From Candidatus Heimdallarchaeota archaeon (GTDB taxonomy: Archaea > Asgardarchaeota > Heimdallarchaeia > Heimdallarchaeales > Kariarchaeaceae): a DNA stretch of 6,797 nucleotides. A model generated the notes under the pieces. The model did not search any database and was not told the DNA's origin. It saw only the letters and a program-made list of their open reading frames with translations. The stretch is taken from assembly GCA_029882335.1 (NCBI GenBank), contig JAOUKW010000220.1, positions 1-6,797 of the forward strand, read 5' to 3'. This document shows positions 1-5,340 of this stretch, one piece after another. Within the stretch, counting starts at the first letter, position 1, and every line of letters begins with the position of its first letter. A program made the position numbers and the translations under genes.

Positions 1-364
1 CACTTTGCTTAAGATTTTTTAATTTTTGAAATATATCATTAAAAGAATTAATTAAAATGATAAATTCTTTTTCATTTAATTTTCCTTCTATCATGAGCTT
101 ATATAAAACTAACATCCACTCACCTGTAATATCAATTAAATTATTTGTTATTATCATAGTATCAAAATTATAACTAGTTTCTTGGAAAACTATTGTTGCA
201 AATTCTAGATGATCCTGAATTCCATTATTTTTTGCAATATAATTAATTATTTCTGAATCCAATAGAAATGTACGTAATGTAATATCTTTGATTAGATATG
301 TTATTTCTTTTTTTATGTCCTTTGAAAGGATTAAATCAAATGAACCAATTCGTATAGTCTCCAC
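1..364 (-). CDS. Unrecognised protein, N-terminal part (3' end beyond the window)
   Basis: The minus strand is open from a GTG at 364 to the left edge, giving 121 codons with no stop. The product begins VETIRIGSFDLILSKDIKKE. I do not recognise the family. It is rich in Ile, Leu, Asn and Lys, has no signal peptide or membrane segment, and looks like a soluble, largely helical cytoplasmic protein; the last 40 visible residues alternate charged and hydrophobic positions as an amphipathic helix would. The frame is closed upstream by a TGA at 377-379, so GTG 364 is the first plausible start. An ATG at 380 has a better ribosome site (GGTGAG, 390-395) but lies in another frame that stops after 14 codons, so a frameshift or sequence error near the start is possible. 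It follows the binding-protein gene on the same strand after 52 bases, with no T-tract between them, so co-transcription is possible. That it is coding is fairly likely; the start is uncertain. Confidence 0.6.
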   Translation of the reverse strand, partial: METIRIGSFDLILSKDIKKEITYLIKDITLRTFLLDSEIINYIAKNNGIQDHLEFATIVFQETSYNFDTMIITNNLIDITGEWMLVLYKLMIEGKLNEKEFIILINSFNDIFQKLKNLKQS

Positions 365-416
365 TAATAAATCCGCTCATATTTTGAATCTCACCGTAGC
401 TCTTAATCTTTTTTAT

Positions 417-1439
417 CTATGATACAATTTGTATTTTTTTTTTGTTTTTTATTTTTATTAAATTATAAATTGCAAAAAATATTACTAATGGTATTAAGGA
501 AAAATTTAATGAATCTTCTTCTGGTGGTGGTACTGGATTTTGAATCGAATTAATATTGAATTCTAGTAATTTTACATAGGATTCAACATTTTCAGCTCCT
601 GGTAATATATGTAAATACACTATATTTGAATTTGTGTTTCTCGCTAATTGTAACACATCCGGGTTTTCTTGATTCTTGGTTGCAATAATTAAGGTTATTT
701 CTTCTTCAATCATTCTATTAGTAATTTCATCTATATGATGTGCACTTGGTTCTATTCCTTCCTTCTCCTCGATTGCAGCTACTCTGATAAAACCTAAAAG
801 ATTCAAAAAATACATGAATGCTGGATGATCTACAACTACCTTGGTTCCTATATAATAAGCTTTTAATTCGTTCATTTCGGAAATATACTCATCAAGTTGG
901 TTATTGATAACATTTTTATTCGTTTGCATATTCGAATAATCAAATAAATCAAGTGAAACAAAGATATTAAATAAATTCTCAATCATTAGTTTACCAATAA
1001 CTGGGGAAAGCCATATATGTGGATTCGGTGAATTTGTAATAGGATCAATTTGTTCTACCTCTGATACGTCAATCACATAATATAATTTTTCTAGTAAATT
1101 TATAGAGCCACTGTTTTCTATGTATTGAATCAACCATTCATCAAATTCTGGTGACCCTAATGCAATTATAAAATCAGATTCATCTAATTTAATTATGGCT
1201 TCAGACGTAGGTTCATAAAAATGTGGATCTACACTTCCATCAATTATATTATATATCGCTACATTGTCACCTAGAATTGAATATACCATGTCTCCTAAAA
1301 AACTCAATGTGGTTACAATCTGCACTTGCCCGTTTTGAGTTGGTTGTATATTACTTTCAGCTAATATCGGATTATGTGAAATAATGCAAAGTATGACGAT
1401 AAGTCTTGTAGTATTCCATCTCATATATTTACGTATCAT
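417..1439 (-). CDS. znuA: Metal ABC transporter substrate-binding protein (ZnuA-like), C-terminally membrane-anchored
   Basis: This is the extracellular metal-capturing component of a ZnuABC/MntABC-type importer (cluster A-I, TroA fold). Residues 6-27 form a signal peptide (hydrophobic core LIVILCII, likely cleavage after ILA at 27). There is no lipobox; instead a Pro-rich hinge (PVPPPEE, 302-308) leads to a C-terminal membrane helix at about 312-328 and a Lys-rich tail. Family ligand motifs are VDPHFYEPT (His73), NPHIWLSP (His141) and VVDHPAFMYF (His205). His in the third position is the zinc-type choice; manganese binders usually have Glu there. The fourth ligand, normally Asp in a DPLG-like motif, aligns with LHILPG, so His277 replaces Asp. 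The His-rich loop of many ZnuA proteins is absent, replaced by a short acidic stretch near 124-135. The length of 340 is usual plus the anchor. The annotated start is ATG 1439; ATG 1424 (residue 6) also gives a good signal peptide and lies about 27 bases from the palindromic TATA-like element. The metal is inferred, not proven. Confidence 0.9.
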   Translation of the reverse strand: MIRKYMRWNTTRLIVILCIISHNPILAESNIQPTQNGQVQIVTTLSFLGDMVYSILGDNVAIYNIIDGSVDPHFYEPTSEAIIKLDESDFIIALGSPEFDEWLIQYIENSGSINLLEKLYYVIDVSEVEQIDPITNSPNPHIWLSPVIGKLMIENLFNIFVSLDLFDYSNMQTNKNVINNQLDEYISEMNELKAYYIGTKVVVDHPAFMYFLNLLGFIRVAAIEEKEGIEPSAHHIDEITNRMIEEEITLIIATKNQENPDVLQLARNTNSNIVYLHILPGAENVESYVKLLEFNINSIQNPVPPPEEDSLNFSLIPLVIFFAIYNLIKIKNKKKIQIVS

Positions 1440-1443
1440 CGTA

Positions 1444-1459
1444 AATATTTATAAACATT
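1444..1459. promoter_or_regulatory. Near-palindromic TATA-like element and candidate metal-regulator operator
   Basis: AATATTTATAAACATT is a 16-bp inverted repeat with a single mismatched pair (A1447 against C1456). Its core TTTATAAA resembles an archaeal TATA box. For the plus strand it predicts a transcript start near 1477, about ten bases before the regulator ATG. For the minus strand it lies about 27 bases before ATG 1424 of the binding protein. A second TATA-like string on the minus strand, ATTATTATAC (1470-1461), fits ATG 1439. It occupies the only 47-base gap between the regulator and its putative target genes, so binding here could shut both arms. The symmetry is seen; the operator role is inferred. 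TATA boxes are themselves often symmetrical, so the palindrome may be incidental. Confidence 0.45.
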
Positions 1460-1486
1460 AGTATAATAATTCAATATGAAGAAAAA

Positions 1487-1945
1487 ATGTTAAATGATAT
1501 CTCTCAAATAGAAGATGAAACAAACCTGTTAAATGAAATGTTCAATGACTTAGGAGAAAAAGAGCAACGAGTTATTATTTTCTTATTTGAATGGAATCGG
1601 CCAATACGAGTTGGAGATATGAAAAATTATCTAAAATATCCTCATTCAACTCTAAATTCCGTTTTGAAGAGATTGGTAAAATTAGAATTAGTCATTTGGG
1701 AGAATTATAAACAGGTTTATTTGAAGCAAATAGCACGTAGAATGGTTGCTCATCATCTTCAGCATCATAAAATTTTGGAGATTTATTTCTTACAAGAATT
1801 AAATATTACATCTGATCAGGCTCATGATGAAAGTATAAGAGTTGCAGGAGTATTATCTTGTAACACTATTTTGAAAATGAAAGAGAAAATAACTACTGAT
1901 AGATTGGAGCAGTGTGGTATTATTCTGAATAACCAAATGGATTGA
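1487..1945 (+). CDS. DtxR/MntR-like metal-responsive winged-helix regulator
   Basis: This is a probable metal-dependent repressor of the adjacent transporter, acting in the cytoplasm on DNA. Residues 25-66 form a winged helix-turn-helix (recognition region PHSTLNSVLKRL, 52-63) with a wing at about 70-80. Residues 83-134 resemble the DtxR/MntR dimerisation and metal-binding domain: HHKILEIYFLQELNI followed by AHDESIRVAGVLS matches the family pattern of His-x3-Glu, a Leu-rich helix, then His-Asp-Glu. No SH3-like third domain is present, so at 152 residues it is MntR-sized. Aligned by eye to C. diphtheriae DtxR, His94, Glu98 and His113 match the ancillary-site His79, Glu83 and His98, but the primary-site Cys102, Glu105 and His106 become Ile117, Ala120 and Gly121. 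A local His cluster (89, 90, 93, 94) may compensate. The gene leads the permease/ATPase operon by 6 bases and is divergent from the binding protein. It could also be a more general MarR- or TrmB-like regulator, but the context favours metal control. Confidence 0.75.
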   Translation: MLNDISQIEDETNLLNEMFNDLGEKEQRVIIFLFEWNRPIRVGDMKNYLKYPHSTLNSVLKRLVKLELVIWENYKQVYLKQIARRMVAHHLQHHKILEIYFLQELNITSDQAHDESIRVAGVLSCNTILKMKEKITTDRLEQCGIILNNQMD

Positions 1946-1951
1946 TAAAGA

Positions 1952-2929
1952 ATGGTGACATTAACTGATTTTTTAAATTCATTGAATAATCCACTGATTG
2001 CTAGAGCATTTACTGCAGCAATATTAATTGGAATTATTTGTTCTGTAATTGGAGTTTTTATTATTTTGAAAGGTGTAATATTCTTAGGTGAAGCAATAGC
2101 ACATGCTGCATTTGCAGGAGCATCTTTAGCAATATTATTAGGTATGTCAAATCCGATATTGCTAATAATGATATTTGGTGTGTCTACATCAATTTTAGTG
2201 ACTTATGTAAATGAAAAAGAGATAATGGGTGATGAAGTAGTTATTGGAATTTCTTTTACTTTTTTTATGGCTTTAGCAATTTTTTTTATTGGGTTAATGG
2301 ATAGATTGAGTACTACCGTGTCTACAATTCTACTTGGTAGAATATTATTTATCACTTTATTAAATTATCAATTACTCTTAATTTCAACTATTGTGGTGAT
2401 TTTGTCCATAATTTTATTAAAAAGGAATCTTTATACATTAATATTTGATGAAGAAGTTGCAAAAGCCTCTGGAATTAATGTAAAAGCACTAAATTATTAT
2501 TTTTTTATTTTAGTCGCTTTAGCTATTAATGTATCATTAACTTCTATTGGTGCCATTCTAGTATTTGCAATGTTAATTACGCCAGCTGCGTCAGCCTATC
2601 AATGGACCTATAATATAAATAAAATGTTAATAATATCATTAATTTTTGGAATTGCTTCAAGTGTTGGAGGATTTGTCTTATCCTTTATCTACAACTGGCC
2701 ATCGGGATCAACAATTATAATTTTATCCACTTTATTCTTCCTCATTTCCTTTTTGCTATCACCAAAAAGAACATACTCATCAAAAAGCAGTGTTGACTTT
2801 GATTTAAAGAGATTACCTCACTTTCATTCAAACCAATCAATTACATCAGATCAATACATTGACCATTTACGAGAAACAACAGAATTTGAAAATAATGATT
2901 TAATCAAATTAGGTGATAAAAATGAATAG
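1952..2929 (+). CDS. znuB: Metal ABC transporter permease (ZnuB/MntB, ABC-3 family)
   Basis: This is the membrane channel of the importer; two copies would pair with the ATPase and receive metal from the binding protein. Hydrophobic segments run through residues 17-270, enough for about eight helices. Family landmarks are LGEAIAHAAFAG (45-56, equivalent to the LGDAISHAxLPG motif), GDEVVIGISF (93-102), the cytoplasmic coupling loop FDEEVAKASGI (165-175), GAILVFAMLITPAASAY (200-216) and NWPSGSTIII (248-257). The hydrophobic core ends near 270, the usual end of the family. A hydrophilic tail of about 55 residues (271-325) follows, containing LPHFHSNQ and many charged residues; I do not recognise it. 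ATG 1952 is chosen because it follows the regulator stop by 6 bases, although GTG 1955 is equally possible. The 3' end overlaps the ATPase start by 8 bases, which suggests translational coupling. Confidence 0.92.
   Translation: MVTLTDFLNSLNNPLIARAFTAAILIGIICSVIGVFIILKGVIFLGEAIAHAAFAGASLAILLGMSNPILLIMIFGVSTSILVTYVNEKEIMGDEVVIGISFTFFMALAIFFIGLMDRLSTTVSTILLGRILFITLLNYQLLLISTIVVILSIILLKRNLYTLIFDEEVAKASGINVKALNYYFFILVALAINVSLTSIGAILVFAMLITPAASAYQWTYNINKMLIISLIFGIASSVGGFVLSFIYNWPSGSTIIILSTLFFLISFLLSPKRTYSSKSSVDFDLKRLPHFHSNQSITSDQYIDHLRETTEFENNDLIKLGDKNE
2911..2916 (+). promoter_or_regulatory. Shine-Dalgarno site fixing the ATPase start
   Basis: AGGTGA, extending to AGGTGAT, complements the conserved 3' end of archaeal 16S rRNA and lies 5 bases before ATG 2922. 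It is inside the last codons of the permease gene. It argues for ATG 2922 over the in-frame GTG at 2913, which is part of the site itself. It is the clearest ribosome site in the window; the operon-leading genes show none of similar quality. Confidence 0.7.
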
Positions 2930-3653
2930 CATGATTGACATCCATAATATTACAGTGAATTATAAAAATCAACAAGCACTATGTGAAATAAATTTACAAA
3001 TAAATCAAGGTGAATTTGTTGGTATCTGTGGACCTAATGGATCAGGTAAAACTACATTATTAAAATCAATTTTAGGAATAATAAAACCTATTTCAGGCTT
3101 TGTCAATGTTAATGGAATTAATATACTAAATAAACAACATGACAAAAAAGAGATTGGATATGTCCCTCAACTTAGAAAAATATCTCCTCATTTTCCAGGG
3201 TTTGTAATCGATATTGTGTCAATGGGAAGGACATCTAGGAAAAAAATTGGCCATTGGTTAAATAACTATGATAAATCAATAATAAAAAAGGCTATGGAAG
3301 ATGCTGAAATATCTCATCTAGCAAATCAACCAATTGGAAAATTATCTGGGGGTCAGCTTCAAAGAGTCATGATTGCACGTGCCCTAGCTCAAGAACCAAA
3401 TATACTTTTATTAGATGAACCAACTTCTGCACTTGACTACCGAATGACAAAAAATGTAATGACATTGCTTCAAAAATTAAACTCACAAAATGGATTAACA
3501 ATTATTTCAGTCCATCATGATTTAGAACTTCTAAAGGAACATGTAACTAGAATAATATGTCTAGATCGAACAGTCGAATGGGATGGTAGACCAACAGACG
3601 CTCAACTGGATAAAGAGCTTCTCAGATTATTTTTTTACAGGACTCCTCATTGA
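2922..3653 (+). CDS. znuC: Metal ABC transporter ATP-binding protein (ZnuC/MntA type)
   Basis: This cytoplasmic ATPase drives metal import through the adjacent permease. All nucleotide-binding motifs are intact (numbered from ATG 2922, 243 residues): Walker A GPNGSGKTT (37-45), Q-loop YVPQ with Gln83, signature LSGGQ (141-145), Walker B ILLLDEP (161-167), D-loop SALD (169-172) and H-loop His199 in SVHHD. The segment after the Q-loop, with FPGFVIDIVSMGR (91-103), resembles the ZnuC/MntA-type consensus in which P.tv.d.V..GR contacts the permease. Length is normal for metal-type ATPases, with no extra regulatory domain. The start is set by AGGTGA at 2911 and overlaps the permease stop by 8 bases. 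Its last 27 bases are shared, in antisense, with the 3' end of the convergent membrane-protein gene. Confidence 0.93.
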   Translation: MNSMIDIHNITVNYKNQQALCEINLQINQGEFVGICGPNGSGKTTLLKSILGIIKPISGFVNVNGINILNKQHDKKEIGYVPQLRKISPHFPGFVIDIVSMGRTSRKKIGHWLNNYDKSIIKKAMEDAEISHLANQPIGKLSGGQLQRVMIARALAQEPNILLLDEPTSALDYRMTKNVMTLLQKLNSQNGLTIISVHHDLELLKEHVTRIICLDRTVEWDGRPTDAQLDKELLRLFFYRTPH

Positions 3654-4109
3654 GTTATTTCTTACATATTTAAAATAATGCATAAAGGAAATCATACAAC
3701 CTAAATCTACTATCAAAGTAGGTATTGATTCAATGCTATAACCTCGTAGATTATTTGTAGGTATAAAGGATATGGATAAGATCAAATCGATCATAATTGC
3801 TAATACTATTAGGCTAATCCCTATTTTTTCACGTATGGTATTTGTATTCTCCCAATATTTGGTAAAATAACTAAGAATTAACATGAGTATGGGTAAATAT
3901 ATATAAAGTTCATACCCTGCTTCAATTTTGAAAAATACAAGATTATAGATAATTGTAATAATGAATAAATATAGAAATAATTTGCCCTCAAAATGATACT
4001 GCTTTAGCGTTCGATAAATTTCCTTAAAAGAAGCCAAAATACCTCCTTCTTCTGTAATTTCCTCTTGATTTGATGAATTTTTTGTAGAAACAGACGAGAG
4101 GTTAGACAT
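3627..4109 (-). CDS. Unrecognised four-helix membrane protein
   Basis: I do not recognise this 160-residue protein. Residues 1-40 are hydrophilic, starting with a Ser/Thr/Asn-rich segment and then an acidic EEITEEGG stretch (16-23), with no signal peptide. Four hydrophobic helices follow at about 44-60, 66-83, 96-117 and 128-147, separated by short loops. The likely topology has both ends in the cytoplasm, since Lys/Arg residues sit before helix 1, between helices 2 and 3, and at the C-terminus (VRNNSMRSPVKK). Asp108 and Asp135 lie within predicted helices, which is unusual and could mark a polar or ion-handling site. The gene is convergent with the ATPase and overlaps it by 27 bases, so it is not part of that operon. 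Its start ATG 4109 lies about 25 bases from a TATA-like element, consistent with a leaderless transcript. A connection to metal transport is possible only through position. Confidence 0.75.
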   Translation of the reverse strand: MSNLSSVSTKNSSNQEEITEEGGILASFKEIYRTLKQYHFEGKLFLYLFIITIIYNLVFFKIEAGYELYIYLPILMLILSYFTKYWENTNTIREKIGISLIVLAIMIDLILSISFIPTNNLRGYSIESIPTLIVDLGCMISFMHYFKYVRNNSMRSPVKK

Positions 4110-4128
4110 ATTTATTTTATAGTAAATA

Positions 4129-4141
4129 GATATTTAATATC
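4129..4141 (-). promoter_or_regulatory. Palindromic TATA-like element before the membrane-protein gene
   Basis: GATATTTAATATC has two 6-base arms symmetrical about a central T. On the minus strand it reads GATATTAAATATC and is centred about 26 bases upstream of ATG 4109, the distance expected between an archaeal TATA box and the start of a leaderless message. A second AT-rich string, CTATAAAATAAA (4122-4111), is too close to serve that start. The promoter role is inferred from spacing and composition. Confidence 0.4.
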
Positions 4142-4194
4142 TCTTTTTTTATTTAGGATGACAGTGAAAAATATCTAATTTCTCGAAATAATTT

Positions 4195-5199
4195 CTATTT
4201 TTTAACAGAGATCATATTATCTGATAAATCATAAGAATGACCAATTACGGGTCTAGACGAATACGCTTCATTAATTTTCCTAATTTGATCTATATTTAAT
4301 TTTATACTGACTGCTTGAATAGCTTCCTCTAAATGTTTCATTTTGGTGACACCAATTATGGGTGAAGTAATCCCTGGTTGATGTAATATCCATGATAAAG
4401 CTATTTGAGCAATACTCATCTCCTGTTCCTTGGACACTTCTGTAATTGCATCTAATACATCAAAATCGTTATCATGGAAATATCTACTCTTAAGATAAGG
4501 GTCTGAACGATACCGTGGAGAATTTGCTTCAATACTTCTTTGATATTTTCCTGTTAAAAATCCCCTTCCTAATGGGCTCCACGGAATAATTCCCATACCT
4601 TGATCGATGCAAAATGGTATCACCTCCCTTTCTTCTTCTCTATATATCGTATTATAATGATTTTGCATGGTGGCAAATTTTTCTAATCCTAATTTTTCCG
4701 CGGTGTATTGTGCTTTTGCCAACTCCCACGCATACATTGATGAAGCACCAATGTGAAGAGTTGCACCAATATCAATTAAATGATTCAATGTCCTCATAAT
4801 GTATTCAATGTCAACTGAATAATCCCAACGATGAATTTGATATAAATCAACATAATCAAGATTCATTCGAGATAGAGATGCATCAATTTGTTGAAGCATA
4901 TGCAAACGGTTTAATCCCTTTTGATTTGGTCCATCTCCCATTTGAAATCTAACTTTTGTTGCGATAACCACATCATCTCTATAGTCCTCAAGTAGTTGAC
5001 CAGTAATTTCCTCTGATCTTCCTCTAGAATAAACATTTGCCGTATCAAAAAAATTAATTCCTGCATCTATCGCTTTTTCTACAATTGGTTTTGCTTCATC
5101 AATCTCTAATTGCCACTCTTGGGTATTTCCGTATGACATCATCCCCAAACACAATTTAGAGACGGTGATTCCAGTTTTTCCTAGATTCGTATAGTCCAT
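4195..5199 (-). CDS. Aldo/keto reductase, YajO-like
   Basis: This is a predicted cytoplasmic NAD(P)H-dependent oxidoreductase with a TIM-barrel fold that reduces a carbonyl substrate; the substrate is unknown. Counting from ATG 5199 (334 residues), the catalytic tetrad is complete: Asp52 (INFFDTA), Tyr57 (NVYSRGRSEE), Lys82 (VVIATKV) and His123 (YQIHRWDYS). SPIIGVTKMKHLEEAI near 279-294 is the cofactor phosphate-binding region. Family stretches LYQIHRWDY, IGASSMYAWELA, HYNTIYREEEREVIPFC and IIPWSPLGRG closely match E. coli YajO, which has been reported to be able to form 1-deoxyxylulose 5-phosphate; that activity cannot be assumed here. The match runs end to end, up to RPVIGHS. An upstream in-frame ATG at 5214 would add five residues (MFCTI), but homologues begin at MDYTNLGKTG, and a TATA-like string (5228-5221) fits leaderless initiation at 5199. 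The gene is divergent from the DUF885 gene. The motif set is bacterial in flavour, so acquisition from bacteria is possible. Confidence 0.92.
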   Translation of the reverse strand: MDYTNLGKTGITVSKLCLGMMSYGNTQEWQLEIDEAKPIVEKAIDAGINFFDTANVYSRGRSEEITGQLLEDYRDDVVIATKVRFQMGDGPNQKGLNRLHMLQQIDASLSRMNLDYVDLYQIHRWDYSVDIEYIMRTLNHLIDIGATLHIGASSMYAWELAKAQYTAEKLGLEKFATMQNHYNTIYREEEREVIPFCIDQGMGIIPWSPLGRGFLTGKYQRSIEANSPRYRSDPYLKSRYFHDNDFDVLDAITEVSKEQEMSIAQIALSWILHQPGITSPIIGVTKMKHLEEAIQAVSIKLNIDQIRKINEAYSSRPVIGHSYDLSDNMISVKK

Positions 5200-5220
5200 A
5201 ATTGTACAAAACACAAAAAG

Positions 5221-5238
5221 AATTTAATGATATTTAAG
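5221..5238 (-). promoter_or_regulatory. Candidate TATA elements for the aldo/keto reductase
   Basis: On the minus strand the stretch contains CTTAAATA (5238-5231) and ATTAAATT (5228-5221). The second is centred about 26 bases before ATG 5199 and the first about 26 bases before position 5208, so either could direct a short-leader or leaderless message. Such strings are common in DNA this AT-rich, so the call rests on spacing. Confidence 0.3.
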
Positions 5239-5311
5239 CAATGAAATATTATTGAAAAAATAAAATGAAAATTTTTATATTAACCTATTTCGCAATAATT
5301 TAATCAGAATG

Positions 5312-5320
5312 TTAATATTA
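5312..5320 (+). promoter_or_regulatory. Candidate TATA element for the DUF885 gene
   Basis: TTAATATTA, containing the 8-base palindrome TAATATTA, is centred about 25 bases before GTG 5341 and would give a leaderless transcript. No Shine-Dalgarno sequence precedes the GTG. A second AT-rich string, TTTTTATATTAA (about 5272-5283), is too far for leaderless initiation but could give a 35-40 base leader. Only spacing supports the call. Confidence 0.3.
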
Positions 5321-5340
5321 CGTGTAGAAAATCGAATTTT

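Noticed and set aside
424..458. Long T-tracts on the plus strand that could be read as a terminator
   Set aside because: They are the complement of the Lys-rich C-terminal tail codons of the binding-protein gene on the minus strand. No plus-strand gene ends before them.
2913..2915. GTG as the ATPase start
   Set aside because: The GTG overlaps the AGGTGA ribosome site that is correctly spaced for ATG 2922, so it is more likely part of that site.
4178..4195. Overlapping small inverted repeats (ATTTC-TC-GAAAT and GAAAT-A-ATTTC) at the end of the reductase gene
   Set aside because: The loops of one or two bases cannot form a hairpin, and short symmetrical AT-rich strings are expected by chance here.
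4614..4799. Open frame of 61 codons on the plus strand
   Set aside because: It lies wholly antisense to the aldo/keto reductase, which has complete family motifs across this stretch. The translation has no recognisable features.
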